Shown here: positions 34,792 through 43,818 of the stretch, piece after piece
Layout: every line of letters starts with the position of its first letter
Numbering within the stretch: the stretch's first letter is position 1
Origin: Pseudomonas grimontii
GTDB taxonomy: Bacteria; Pseudomonadota; Gammaproteobacteria; Pseudomonadales; Pseudomonadaceae
Direction: 5' to 3'
Length of the DNA: 64,000 nt
Assembly (NCBI RefSeq): GCF_007858185.1
Contig: NZ_VFES01000001.1
Span: 1 to 64,000, forward strand
Position numbers and translations under genes: made by a program
The notes under the pieces: model-generated
What the model was told of the DNA's origin: nothing
Seen by the model: only the letters and a program-made list of their open reading frames with translations
Database searches by the model: none

Positions 34792-36603
34792 TCAGTCGCC
34801 GAGCGCTTCGCCTTCACGCCGAGGATCGGCGCCACCGCTCAGCGACACCTTGCCCAGGGCGTCCCGCTTGAGCACGATGGCCTGGATACCGCTGGTCATG
34901 TCTATCTCGCTCAGCTCATGGCCCTTGTCCTTCAACACCTGCTTCAGGCCTGGGCTGAACAAGCCCGCCTCCAGCTCGGTTGCCCCATTGCGGCTGCCGA
35001 AATTGGGCAGGCCGATGGCGGCTTGCGGGTCGAGGTTCCAGTCGAGCATCGCCACCAGGGATTTGCTCACGTACTCGATGATTTGCGAGCCGCCCGGCGA
35101 ACCGAGCGTGGCCAGCAACTCACCGCTCTCGCGGTCGAACACCAGGGTCGGCGCCATGGCCGAGCGCGGGCGTTTGCCGGGTTGCACGCGGTTGGCTACC
35201 GGCTGGCCGTTTTCTTCGGGGATGAATGAGAAGTCGGTCATCTGGTTATTGAGCAAGAAGCCCTGGACCATCACATGGGAACCGAACGCGGCTTCCACCG
35301 TGGTGGTCATCGACACGGCGCCGCCCTGGTCATCTACGGCGACGACTTGTGACGTGGAGATTCGCAGTGGCGAACGGTCTGGTGCGTACGCGACTTGAAT
35401 GCCGGCCGGTCGGCCTGGCTTGGCGATGCCCATGCTGCGCTCGCCGATCAGCGTGGCACGCTGTGCCAGGTAGGTCGGGGCGACGAGGCCGGCAACCGGT
35501 ACCGGCGTGAAGTCCGCATCTGCCACGTACAACGCGCGGTCGGCAAAGGCCAGGCGACCGGCTTCGGCGATCAGGTGTACGGCCTCAGGCGTGGGCTCAA
35601 GCCCGGCAGGCGAGGCGCTTTTTATCGGTGTCATCGGCGCGATGGCCAGGTGCGGGTCGCGGGCTTCCAAGGCCTGCAATGTGCCGAGAATCTGCGCGAC
35701 CGCAATCCCGCCTGAGGACGGCGGCGGCATGCCACAGACTTTCCAGCGTTTGTAATCGGTGCACAACGGCACGCGTTCCTTGGCGACATAGCCCTTGAGG
35801 TCCGCTTGAGTCAGGCTGCCCGCATTGCGGTTGCCCTGCACCTTGCGCGCAATCTCATCGGCAATCGGCCCGTGGTACAGGGCGTCCGGCCCTTCCTGGG
35901 CAATGCGCTTGAACACAGCGGCCAGCGCCGGGTTTTTCAACCGTGTACCGGTGGCTTTAGGCGTGCCATCGGCATTCAGGAAATAGGCCGCCATCTCCGG
36001 CGATTGCGCGATAAAGCGGTCTGCGGCGATCAGGCTGTGCAAGCGCGGCGAGATCGCGAAGCCCTGTTCCGATAAGCGAATCGCCGGTTCGAACAGCTTG
36101 GCCCATTGCAGGCGGCCGGTCTTCTTATGGGCCATTTCCAGGGCCCGCAGCACCCCTGGCGTGCCCACCGAGCGCCCGCCGATCTGCGCGTCGGTGAAGG
36201 CCATCGGCGTGCCGTCGGTGTTCAGGAACAACCGCTCGGTCGCGCCGGCCGGGGCCGTTTCGCGGCCGTCATAGGCGTGCACGTTTTTCCCATCCCACAG
36301 CATGATGAACGCACCGCCGCCAATGCCGGAGGATTGTGGTTCCACCAGGGTCAACACCGCCTGCATCGCAATGGCGGCGTCAATCGCCGACCCGCCTTGG
36401 CGCAACATCTCGCGTCCGGCCTCGGCCGCCAGCGGGTTGGCGGCGGCGGCCATATGGCGCTCGGCATGACGGGTGCCGAGGTCGGTGCGATAGCCCGAGC
36501 CCAACTCCGGCGCCGGTGGCTGTTCGTTGACCGGGGTGTGGCAGGCAGCCAGGGTAAGGGCTGCCGCCATGAGCGACAGTAGGCGGCGGGAAATCGAAAA
36601 CAC
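34792..36603 (-). CDS. ggt: Gamma-glutamyltranspeptidase, predicted lipoprotein
   Basis: I prefer GTG 36603, which has CGGAG eight bases upstream, over ATG 36621. The 603-residue protein begins with a lipoprotein signal (LTLAACH). It then has the GGT fold: AANPLAAEAGREMLRQGGSAIDAAIA, SSGIGGGAF, and, before the small subunit, STSQVVAVDDQGGAVSMTTT. The autoprocessing threonine is retained, but the usual T-T-H context is T-S-Q. It also has the conserved GSPGGSQI near the C-terminus. Role: gamma-glutamyl transfer or hydrolysis, glutathione breakdown in the periplasm. Confidence 0.9.
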   Translation of the reverse strand: MFSISRRLLSLMAAALTLAACHTPVNEQPPAPELGSGYRTDLGTRHAERHMAAAANPLAAEAGREMLRQGGSAIDAAIAMQAVLTLVEPQSSGIGGGAFIMLWDGKNVHAYDGRETAPAGATERLFLNTDGTPMAFTDAQIGGRSVGTPGVLRALEMAHKKTGRLQWAKLFEPAIRLSEQGFAISPRLHSLIAADRFIAQSPEMAAYFLNADGTPKATGTRLKNPALAAVFKRIAQEGPDALYHGPIADEIARKVQGNRNAGSLTQADLKGYVAKERVPLCTDYKRWKVCGMPPPSSGGIAVAQILGTLQALEARDPHLAIAPMTPIKSASPAGLEPTPEAVHLIAEAGRLAFADRALYVADADFTPVPVAGLVAPTYLAQRATLIGERSMGIAKPGRPAGIQVAYAPDRSPLRISTSQVVAVDDQGGAVSMTTTVEAAFGSHVMVQGFLLNNQMTDFSFIPEENGQPVANRVQPGKRPRSAMAPTLVFDRESGELLATLGSPGGSQIIEYVSKSLVAMLDWNLDPQAAIGLPNFGSRNGATELEAGLFSPGLKQVLKDKGHELSEIDMTSGIQAIVLKRDALGKVSLSGGADPRREGEALGD

Positions 36604-36656
36604 GTGCTGAACTCCGTTCATTTTGAGAATGATCTGTTGTCCTTGGGTACTGCGGT

Positions 36657-37436
36657 TTACAGGTAAATCGTGCCTTGCATGTACAGCACCGCCTTGCCGG
36701 AAATAATCACTCGGTCGCCCAGCAGCTCGCAGCGCAACTGGCCCTTGCGCTGGCCCCCTTGCTCGGCCGTCAAGCGCGACTTGCCCAGGCGCTCGGCCCA
36801 GAATGGCGCCAGCGAGGTGTGCGCGGACCCGGTGACAGGGTCTTCATTGATCCCCACATTCGGCCCGAACCAGCGCGAAATGAAATCAAACCGGGTGCTC
36901 TTGGCGGTGACTGCAATCCCGCGCTTGGGCAGGCCTTTGAGCTGCGCAAAGTCAGGCGTCAGCGCGGCGACCTGGGCTTCGTCGTCCACCAGCACGATGT
37001 AGTCATCGGTGCCGAACACGTCGGCGCGCTCGATCCCCAGGGCACTCAACATTCCGGCGGGCGGTTCGCAGCGCTGTGGCTGCCGGGCGGGGAAATCCAT
37101 CGCCAGTTCATCGCCATTGCGCGTCACCCGAAGCTCGCCGCTGCGGGTGGCAAAGCGCAGCACCTGTGGTGCGTCCGCCAGCGCGTGAATCAACACCCAC
37201 GCCGTCGCCAGCGTGGCATGGCCGCACAGGTCGACTTCGACTTGCGGGGTAAACCAGCGCAACTCATAGAACCCATCGCGGGGCACAAAGTAGGCGGTTT
37301 CGGAGAGGTTGTTTTCGGCAGCGATATGCTGCAGTTGCTCGTCGGGCAGCCACTCGGTGAGCGGGCATACCGCGGCAGGGTTGCCGCCGAAGATATGTTG
37401 GCTGAAGGCGTCGACTTGGTAGATGTCCAGTTTCAC
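36657..37436 (-). CDS. PhzF-family isomerase
   Basis: The start is GTG 37436 (MKLDIYQVDAF), with GGAG nine bases upstream, giving 259 residues. It has the PhzF N-terminal signature (DAFSQHIFGGNPAAVC), catalytic E46 in NNLSETAYF, and the second-half CGHATLATAWVL and EDPVTGSAH motifs. The family includes PhzF of phenazine synthesis, but no other phz gene is nearby, so this is a stand-alone epimerase/isomerase of unknown substrate. Confidence 0.87.
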   Translation of the reverse strand: MKLDIYQVDAFSQHIFGGNPAAVCPLTEWLPDEQLQHIAAENNLSETAYFVPRDGFYELRWFTPQVEVDLCGHATLATAWVLIHALADAPQVLRFATRSGELRVTRNGDELAMDFPARQPQRCEPPAGMLSALGIERADVFGTDDYIVLVDDEAQVAALTPDFAQLKGLPKRGIAVTAKSTRFDFISRWFGPNVGINEDPVTGSAHTSLAPFWAERLGKSRLTAEQGGQRKGQLRCELLGDRVIISGKAVLYMQGTIYL

Positions 37437-37560
37437 CGTGAAGCACTCCGTGTGTGGGGGAGGCTGGACACTAACAGTGGCAAGGGAGGGCGTCAAAAGC
37501 GGCCTAACCGAGGATAGGCCGACCCGTCGGGGGGCGTAAGAGCCGAGTGGCGGTGGCGCC

Positions 37561-38394
37561 TCAGCCCAGTCGCAACACCATAGCCCCGCCGGCAATGATG
37601 CACGCAGCCACGATACGGCGGCGGGTCAGTCGCTCCTTGAGCACCAGCGCCGAGATTACCACGCCAAACAGAATCGACGTCTCCCGGAGCGCTGAGACCG
37701 TGGCGATCGGTGCTGCCGTCATTGCCCAAAGCGCCAGGCCGTAGGACACGACGGTGCCGAAGCCACCGATAAAGCCAGGGCGCCAGTGGCGCGCCAGGCA
37801 GCGGCAGAATTCACGCCGCCTGACGGCAACTGCCCACACGGCAAGCGCAATGCCGGTGAGCAGGAATATCCACAGCGTGTAGGCCGCCGGGGCGCCGGAT
37901 GTGCGCACACCCACACCGTCGATAAGGGTGTAGCCGGCGATGACCGCCGCATTGACCAGCGCAAGGAGGATTCCTTTTCGCTGACCGGTGCCGGGGGCGG
38001 CAGCCATGCTCAAAATGCCGATGCAGATTATGGCAATGCCGAGCCAGGCAAATGAGGACAGGGATTCGGACAACAGCCCTACGCTCGCTGTCGCCACCAG
38101 CAACGGCGCGGTGCCCCGCATGATCGGGTAGGTCTGGCTCATGTCGGCAATACGGTAGGTCGAGGCGACCAGCACGAAATACATCACCTGCAAAATCACC
38201 GACGCGCCGATGAAGGGCCAACTTTCCTTTGCCGGCAACGCCAGAAACGGAATGACCGCTGCTGCAATCAGCGATGCGATGGACGCGATCATGCACGTGG
38301 TCAGCAGCTTGTCGTCACCGCCCTTGACCACGGCATTCCAAGTGGCGTGGAGCGCAGCGCCCAGCATGATGATTGCGAACACATCAAGGCTCAT
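37561..38394 (-). CDS. EamA/DMT-family transporter
   Basis: The start is ATG 38394 (MSLDVFAIIMLGAALHATWNA), with AGGA upstream, giving 277 residues with ten hydrophobic segments. Two EamA halves are visible (about residues 3-135 and 145-277), with YPIMRGTAPLLVA closing the first and SALRETSILFGVVISALVLKERL in the second. Such proteins export metabolites or amino acids; the substrate is unknown. Confidence 0.82.
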   Translation of the reverse strand: MSLDVFAIIMLGAALHATWNAVVKGGDDKLLTTCMIASIASLIAAAVIPFLALPAKESWPFIGASVILQVMYFVLVASTYRIADMSQTYPIMRGTAPLLVATASVGLLSESLSSFAWLGIAIICIGILSMAAAPGTGQRKGILLALVNAAVIAGYTLIDGVGVRTSGAPAAYTLWIFLLTGIALAVWAVAVRRREFCRCLARHWRPGFIGGFGTVVSYGLALWAMTAAPIATVSALRETSILFGVVISALVLKERLTRRRIVAACIIAGGAMVLRLG

Positions 38395-38472
38395 GACGGG
38401 ACATCCTGTTGGCTCAGTTCTGTATCCAGGGATGGGGCTGCGAGTATGCCCCAGGCACTTTCTTCGAGGCAT

Positions 38473-38506
38473 AAAAAAACGGCCTACCTTGCGGTAAGCC
38501 GTTTTT
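38473..38506 (-). terminator. Terminator of tRNA-Met
   Basis: On the minus strand ACGGCTTACC-GCAA-GGTAGGCCGT is followed by seven U, directly downstream of the tRNA. Confidence 0.88.
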
Positions 38507-38512
38507 AGTACT

Positions 38513-38589
38513 TGGTGGCTACACAGGGACTTGAACCCCGGACCCCAGCATTATGAATGCTATGCTCTAACCAACTGAGCTATGTAGCC
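38513..38589 (-). tRNA. tRNA-Met (CAT), elongator
   Basis: A 77-base cloverleaf: acceptor GGCTACA/TGTAGCC, D-arm GCTCAGTTGGTTAGAGC, anticodon stem GCATT-CAT-AATGC, T-arm with GGTTCAAGTCC, and an encoded CCA. The overall match to E. coli elongator tRNA-Met is close. In P. aeruginosa a tRNA-Met occupies the place next to the ychF homologue. Confidence 0.95.
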
Positions 38590-38910
38590 AAGTGGCGCGC
38601 ATTATTCGCGTAGAACGGGAAAGCGTCAAGCATTTATTTTTAGTTTTTATCTACGCTTTCAATTGTTTAACGGAAACGACCGGGTTTGGCGACGAGTGGT
38701 TCCTGATTCACTTCTCCAGTGAAGGGACGCCCGGGTGGCCGTTAACTCCCTGACGGGAGAGTCTTCCTTCTCGAAAAATGATGTTCGGTGCCGGCCGGAT
38801 CGGTGCAGTGCTGCTGGGGCACTTGGAGTGCTGTTCACGGCTCGCACGCAAAGGCCTGATTCGGTTGGGCAGATATCCCTGCCGCCCAACGCTTGGCCAG
38901 CTAGCCGGGT
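38590..38910. other. 321-base gap with no convincing gene
   Basis: Between tRNA-Met and the sigma factor hrpL there is AT-richer sequence near 38620-38665, then GC-rich sequence with small inverted repeats (TTCACT-TCTCC-AGTGAA near 38707-38725; CTCCC-TGAC-GGGAG near 38747-38760). Short ORFs on both strands have no credible composition or start sites. It is the left junction of the secretion block. I see no integrase, IS end or direct repeat of the tRNA. Confidence 0.5.
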
Positions 38911-39462
38911 TTACGGTCTAAACGGGTTCTGGGTGGCGCGCTTGAGCTGCTCGCGTGCCCGCGACAGTCGTGAACGAACGGTGCCGATAGGGATGTCCAA
39001 TACGTCGGCCGTGTCCTGGTAGCTGCCGTCGGTTTCCAGCGAGGCATACATCGTCTTGCGCATTTCCGTCGGCAGGTGATCGATGGCGCTCAGGGTGTTC
39101 TCCAGGCGGCGGTTGATCTCAAACTCCCAATCCAGGTTGTTGTTTTCTTCCTGACCATGCCACAACGACTCATCAAACTCGCAATGCACGGGTTTGGCAT
39201 ACATGCGCCTGAAGTGATTGCGAATCAGGTTCTGTGCGATGCCGCACATCCAGGTGCTGAGTGACGCATTACCGCAGAAACGCTCGCGGTTGCGCCAGGC
39301 TTCCAGGTACGTGAGTTGCAGAAGATCATCCGCGTCTTCTGGGTTGAGTACGCGTTTGTGAATGAAACGTCGGAGTTTTTTTTGCTGGTCATCTGTCAGG
39401 TGAAGCATGAATTGAGGCGAGCTGCCAACGAGGTGAGCTATAGCTTCAATAGGGAGATTCAT
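38911..39462 (-). CDS. hrpL: ECF sigma factor HrpL/RspL
   Basis: The start is ATG 39462 with AAGGAAA six bases upstream. The 183-residue protein has sigma region 2 (FIHKRVLNPEDADDLLQLTYLEAWRNRERF, then LSTWMCGIAQNLIRNHFRR) and a region 4 helix-turn-helix (YQDTADVLDIPIGTVRSRLSRAREQLKR). Size and context identify it as HrpL, the sigma factor that reads hrp boxes. It is divergent from hrpJ. A sigma-54 promoter lies upstream, matching the known HrpR/S-sigma-54-HrpL cascade. In P. fluorescens the name is rspL. Confidence 0.9.
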   Translation of the reverse strand: MNLPIEAIAHLVGSSPQFMLHLTDDQQKKLRRFIHKRVLNPEDADDLLQLTYLEAWRNRERFCGNASLSTWMCGIAQNLIRNHFRRMYAKPVHCEFDESLWHGQEENNNLDWEFEINRRLENTLSAIDHLPTEMRKTMYASLETDGSYQDTADVLDIPIGTVRSRLSRAREQLKRATQNPFRP

Positions 39463-39513
39463 GTTTTTTTTCCTTAGGGTAGACGCAGTCGAACGGGTGT
39501 CGACAGGACCCTT

Positions 39514-39531
39514 TAGCACTCCCTGTGCCAA
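39514..39531 (-). promoter_or_regulatory. Sigma-54 promoter of hrpL
   Basis: On the minus strand TTGGCAC-AGGGAG-TGCT gives GG (39529-39528) and GC (39517-39516) elements with exactly ten bases between them, the invariant -24/-12 spacing. It sits 52 bases before the hrpL start codon. Confidence 0.85.
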
Positions 39532-39666
39532 GCTTAAAAAAACACATAAGTTCATGATTTATATATATAAATATTTTTAGTTGGTGCATTTTTGCGCAGT
39601 GACTTGCACGGAGCGCCGAGGGCTTTTGCAAGTTTTTTCAAATTCGTTGTGCGAGCGAATTTCGAT

Positions 39667-39695
39667 GGAACCGTATGGGAGGGCGTTGCCACACA
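39667..39695 (+). promoter_or_regulatory. hrp box promoter of the hrpJ operon
   Basis: GGAACC (39667-39672), N16, CCACACA (39689-39695) is a perfect match to the HrpL-dependent hrp box. It is 30 bases upstream of the hrpJ ATG. Confidence 0.92.
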
Positions 39696-39725
39696 GGTAC
39701 ACACTCTTCCTGTACTGGCGTGTCC

Positions 39726-40790
39726 ATGAAAGTTGACCCCCACAACGATGTGCAAGCAGTCCGCCCTTTGGATCAAGCAGTTGTTAGCCATACCTCAGCG
39801 CCTGCGTCCGCGAAGGGCGTTGATGAGCTTGCCGATCTGTTCAGCCAGGAGGTGGGGTTAAACAGTCAGGAGTTGATGAAGCGGAAGGTGGAGGTGCGCG
39901 TGCCTCCAACCGAGCAGTTTTTGCAGCTTTATGATCAGTTGGGCTATCCGGCCCGGGCGACCCTGGCTTCCGTTTCACTACGCATCAGAATGCAATTGCT
40001 GCGCAGACCCAGTGTCGAAAAATTGCTGGCCCTGGCGGGAGGGGACCCGGCATGTGCGTATGTGGTGCTCAAGCATGTGGAGGCTCAGGCAGACAGCGAG
40101 GTACGTCAGCCCGAGGCCGCGTTGGCACGCGATGCCATTGCCAGGCTTGAAGTCCGTTTCAAAGGGCAAATCCAGGCAGGCCTGAACATTGCCGTGGCCT
40201 TGCAGGGGGCTGGGGTTGACCCGCAGGAACGCCAGGCGCTGCGTGTGCTGTATTACGCGAGCGTGGCCCCGCGCCAGTCCCTGACGACGATGATGCAGGC
40301 GTTGCTGGGTGTGTACGGTAGCGAGCGGCTCCACATTGGGCTCAATGCGATGAGTAAGGCTTTGGCGGATAACCTTGCGGTCCTGGAGACGTCAATGCCC
40401 ACGCCGTTGTTGCGCACTTTGCTGCTGGGGCTGCAAAGCTGCAAGCAGTTGAGCACAGTGTTAGCGGGCTGCAGTGAGGTGATTAAGCGCTTGGGCATCG
40501 AGCATGACGCAGTAGGCCTGTTGCAGCGTGTGCTGGCGTACGCCGGCAGCGGCATCGAGACTACTGAGGCCCTGCGACTGGGGAATGATCTGGGTGGTGG
40601 TCAGTCCCAGAAGCAACTGGGCGCCCTCCAAGTGCTTTACCCGTTGTTCCAGCAGTTGCCCTTGGCCTGGTGGTCTGACAGTCAAGTACGTCGGGAGACC
40701 CTGTCTCGGCTGGTGATCGTGGTGGATGAGCTGGATCGGCACTTGCGCGGGCCCACACGGTTTGCCGGCGAGCCGAGGACCATGACGTGA
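39726..40790 (+). CDS. hrpJ: T3SS gatekeeper HrpJ/SctW (YopN-TyeA type)
   Basis: The start is ATG 39726 (MKVDPHNDVQ), giving 354 residues, close to the about 370 of P. syringae HrpJ. It is mostly helical and contains the HrpJ-like/YopN domain (residues about 45-200) and a TyeA-like C-terminal part (residues about 265-345, including LPLAWWSDSQVRRETLSRLV). Role: it controls the switch between early and late secreted substrates and interacts with HrcV. First gene of the operon; its stop overlaps the hrcV GTG start. Confidence 0.88.
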   Translation: MKVDPHNDVQAVRPLDQAVVSHTSAPASAKGVDELADLFSQEVGLNSQELMKRKVEVRVPPTEQFLQLYDQLGYPARATLASVSLRIRMQLLRRPSVEKLLALAGGDPACAYVVLKHVEAQADSEVRQPEAALARDAIARLEVRFKGQIQAGLNIAVALQGAGVDPQERQALRVLYYASVAPRQSLTTMMQALLGVYGSERLHIGLNAMSKALADNLAVLETSMPTPLLRTLLLGLQSCKQLSTVLAGCSEVIKRLGIEHDAVGLLQRVLAYAGSGIETTEALRLGNDLGGGQSQKQLGALQVLYPLFQQLPLAWWSDSQVRRETLSRLVIVVDELDRHLRGPTRFAGEPRTMT

Positions 40791-42880
40791 CCGCTCTGTC
40801 GGCCATCAACCGTGTGCTGCTCAAAGTGGCACAGCGCGCCGAGGTATTGGGTGCCGTGGTGGTCATGGCCATCATCTTTATCTTTATCGTGCCGCTGCCC
40901 ACCTGGCTGGTGGATATTCTGATCGCCCTCAATATTTGCATTTCGTGTCTGCTGATCGTTCTTGCACTTTACCTGCCGGGTCCCCTGGCGTTTTCGTCGT
41001 TCCCGTCGATCCTGTTGTTGACCACCATGTTTCGTCTGGCCCTGTCGATTGCGACCACGCGTCTGATCCTGCTGGAGCAAGACGCCGGTGACATCGTCGA
41101 AGCCTTCGGCAATTTTGTGGTCGGAGGCAATCTGGCGGTGGGGATGGTGATTTTCCTGATCCTGACATTGGTCAACTTCCTGGTGATCACCAAAGGCTCG
41201 GAACGGGTTGCCGAGGTCGCGGCGCGCTTCAGCCTGGATGCGATGCCAGGCAAGCAGATGTCCATCGACAGCGATTTGCGTGCCGGCCTGATTGACGGCA
41301 CGCAAGCGCGGGACAAGCGCGAGCAGTTGTCTCGTGAGAGCCAATTGTTCGGCGCCATGGATGGGGCCATGAAGTTCGTCAAGGGAGACGCTATCGCGGG
41401 GTTGATCATCGTCGTGGTCAACCTGTTGGGTGGTTTCTCTACAGGCATGTTTCAGCACGGTTTGAGTGCTGCCGATTCGATGGCGTTGTATTCGGTGCTG
41501 ACCATCGGCGATGGCCTGATTGCGCAGATTCCGGCGCTGCTGATCTCCCTGACTGCCGGCATGATCATCACCCGCGTGGCGCCGGAGGGACGCAAGGGTG
41601 TCAGTAACATGGGCGCCGAAATTGCACGGCAAATGACCAGCGAGCCCAAGAGCTGGATGATCGCTTCGGTGGGGATGCTCGCGTTTGCGATAGTGCCCGG
41701 TATGCCTACCGGGGTATTTGTCCTTATTTCGCTGATAACCGGCTCCCTCGGGTATTACCTGCTGCGCCAGCGTCAACGAGAAGCAGAGCCCGCGTCCGAA
41801 ACGGCCGACGTCGTTCGTGCCGAAGATAACGGGAGCGAGGACTTGCGCGGGTTTGATCCGTCGCGCCCCTACCTGTTGCAGTTCTCCCCGGTTATGCGTG
41901 GGGCGCCTGAGATGACGGAGCTTATTCATGGGATTCGCCAGGTCCGAAATGCGTTGGTTACCAACATAGGCCTGACCCTGCCGCCATTCGAAGTCGAACT
42001 CGATGATGTGCTGGCCGGCGACGAAATGCGTTTCTGTGTGTATGAAGTGCCGATGGTCAAGGCATCGATTGTCAACCATCTGGCCGTTGAGCGTAACGCG
42101 TTGATGGTTGAACCTGAGCACGGAATGCCTGGGCTGGCTGAGCGTGATGAACAGCGTTGGGTCTGGCTGGCCCCGGATGATCCACTGCTCGATGACCCGC
42201 AATTGGAGCGCTTCACTGCGACAAGTCTGATCATCGAACGCATGAAGCAGGCCATGATGCTCAGCGCGCCGCAGTTCCTGGGGATCCAGGAGAGCAAGTC
42301 GATCCTCAGCTGGCTGGAGCACAACCAGCCGGAACTGGTGCAGGAACTGCAGCGAATCATGCCGCTGTCGCGTTTTTCGGCGGTGTTGCAACGCTTGGCC
42401 AGCGAAGGGGTGCCGCTGCGGGCCGTGCGGCTGATTGTCGAATCGCTGATCGAATATGGCCAGCATGAGCGTGAACCCGAAGCCCTGGCCGACTACGCGC
42501 GTATTGCACTCAAGGCGCAGATTTTCCACCAGTACAGCGAGGCCGACGGCCTGCATGCCTGGCTGCTGTCACCGCAAACTGAAAACGTCCTGCGCGAGGC
42601 ACTGCGCCAGACCCAGACCGGGGTGTTTTTCGCGCTTGACGACGACCACAGCGCTGCGTTGATCAACCTGCTCAACCAGGCCTTTCCCTTGCGGGCCAAG
42701 AGCAAGAGTGTGCTGTTGGTCGCGCAGGACCTGCGTAGCCCCCTGCGTACCTTGCTGCTGGAAGAGTTCAATCATGTCCCGGTGCTGTCGTTTGCCGAGT
42801 TGGGAAGCTCCGCGAAGGTCAAAGTGCTGGGGCGCATTGACCTGGGGCAGGACGAACTGATGCGTGGTGCGGCGGCATGA
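40787..42880 (+). CDS. hrcV: T3SS export-gate protein HrcV/SctV
   Basis: This 697-residue protein has the FHIPEP/LcrD layout. The N-terminal part has about seven to eight membrane segments and the FHIPEP signature in the variant SLDAMPGKQMSIDSDLRAGLIDG. A cytoplasmic domain from about residue 340 forms the nonameric ring. The start is GTG 40787, overlapping hrpJ. In P. fluorescens the name is rscV. The frame is intact. Confidence 0.95.
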   Translation: MTALSAINRVLLKVAQRAEVLGAVVVMAIIFIFIVPLPTWLVDILIALNICISCLLIVLALYLPGPLAFSSFPSILLLTTMFRLALSIATTRLILLEQDAGDIVEAFGNFVVGGNLAVGMVIFLILTLVNFLVITKGSERVAEVAARFSLDAMPGKQMSIDSDLRAGLIDGTQARDKREQLSRESQLFGAMDGAMKFVKGDAIAGLIIVVVNLLGGFSTGMFQHGLSAADSMALYSVLTIGDGLIAQIPALLISLTAGMIITRVAPEGRKGVSNMGAEIARQMTSEPKSWMIASVGMLAFAIVPGMPTGVFVLISLITGSLGYYLLRQRQREAEPASETADVVRAEDNGSEDLRGFDPSRPYLLQFSPVMRGAPEMTELIHGIRQVRNALVTNIGLTLPPFEVELDDVLAGDEMRFCVYEVPMVKASIVNHLAVERNALMVEPEHGMPGLAERDEQRWVWLAPDDPLLDDPQLERFTATSLIIERMKQAMMLSAPQFLGIQESKSILSWLEHNQPELVQELQRIMPLSRFSAVLQRLASEGVPLRAVRLIVESLIEYGQHEREPEALADYARIALKAQIFHQYSEADGLHAWLLSPQTENVLREALRQTQTGVFFALDDDHSAALINLLNQAFPLRAKSKSVLLVAQDLRSPLRTLLLEEFNHVPVLSFAELGSSAKVKVLGRIDLGQDELMRGAAA

Positions 42881-42911
42881 GCATTTGGCCATGGCCAGCG
42901 TGGAGGTTTCG

Positions 42912-43818
42912 ATGATGTTTGAGCTGAGGGTGCTTGATGGTCTGCGCCAGGGCGCCGCGTTGCCGTTGTTTGGGGAGCAGTGGAGCATTGGCGCTCACCC
43001 GGAAGCAGACCTGATGTTGAATGACCCTGGAGTCGTCGAGCAGCATGCGCGCCTGCAGTTTATCTGCGCCAACTGGTTAGTGCAGGCCGAAGCCGGGCTG
43101 TTGCGAGACGCCGAAGGCCGGGTACTGGCGCAGATCACTAGCCTGGCGCTGAACACAACGTTTTCACTGGGGGGGGGTGCGTCTGTGCGTCACCTTGGCG
43201 GAGCAGCCTTGGCCCCAGCAGCTGGTCGCCCCTGAGGCGGTATCGCCGCCAACGCCCCATGAATCTGCGCAAACGATGACGTTATCGTCAATCTCGCACT
43301 TGCAGCAAAAGCGCCTCATCAGCCTGGTGTTGGTGGTAACGGCAATCCTTGTGGGAGTGGGCATGATCTCCACAGGGGAGCGTGAGGTACAGGCTTCTCT
43401 GATACCGCCCGTGGTTCAGAAGCAGGAATTGGCCTCGTCTTTTGAGGTCCGCCAGCAGTTGTTGAAGATGCTCAAGGAGCGTGAGTTGAGTCAGCGGGTG
43501 ACCTTGCAACTGATTAATGACCAGGTCGCGCTCAGTGGGGATGTCTCCCAGGACGAGGTGGAACTGGTAGCGCGCATGCTCAGCCGTTTTGGTGAGCAAT
43601 TTCACAGCACGGTGCCGGTGATCAGCCGTGTGCGTGTGCACGATCGCGAACTGCCGTTCAGGATTGTGCAGATCGTCGGCGGACCGAACGGCCATGTGGT
43701 GCTGGAAGAGGGCGGCCGACTGTTTTTGGGGGACGAAGTGGAGGGGCTGCGACTGGTGCTGATCGAAAACGGCAAGGTGGTCTTCGAGGGTGAACAGCGT
43801 TACGAGGTGCACTGGTGA
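42912..43818 (+). pseudogene. hrpQ: HrpQ/SctD inner-membrane ring protein, frameshifted in a G9 tract
   Basis: From ATG 42912 (GGAGG five bases upstream) the frame gives an FHA-like domain (FELRVLDGLRQGAALPLFGEQWSIG) and then diverts into a wrong frame ending at 43235. The correct continuation is one frame over and ends at 43818. It contains CVTLAEQPWPQQL, one membrane segment (RLISLVLVVTAILVGVGMIS) and the periplasmic ring-building domain. Reading the nine G at 43169-43177 as eight joins both halves into 301 residues as expected of SctD. hrcN begins within the last codons. A ring protein this central is needed for secretion. Confidence 0.85.
43169..43177 (+). repeat. Homopolymeric G9 tract inside hrpQ
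   Basis: Nine consecutive G lie at the exact frame junction of hrpQ. Eight would restore the frame as LGGVRLCVTL. Such tracts are prone to replication slippage and to base-calling error. Confidence 0.9.

Noticed and set aside
36657..37436. Phenazine biosynthesis gene
   Set aside because: Although PhzF-like, no other phz gene is nearby; the family has many stand-alone members.
38513..38589. tRNA-Met as a classical island attachment site
   Set aside because: The block lies on the 5' side of the tRNA, no integrase is present, and I found no repeat of the tRNA 3' end near 57100-57300.
38659..39022. Short ORFs on both strands near the hrpL end, considered as effector remnants
   Set aside because: No ribosome-binding site, no hrp box upstream and low-complexity composition; partly antisense to hrpL.
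40682..42556. 624-codon minus-strand frame
   Set aside because: Antisense to hrcV, which is a clear SctV protein.
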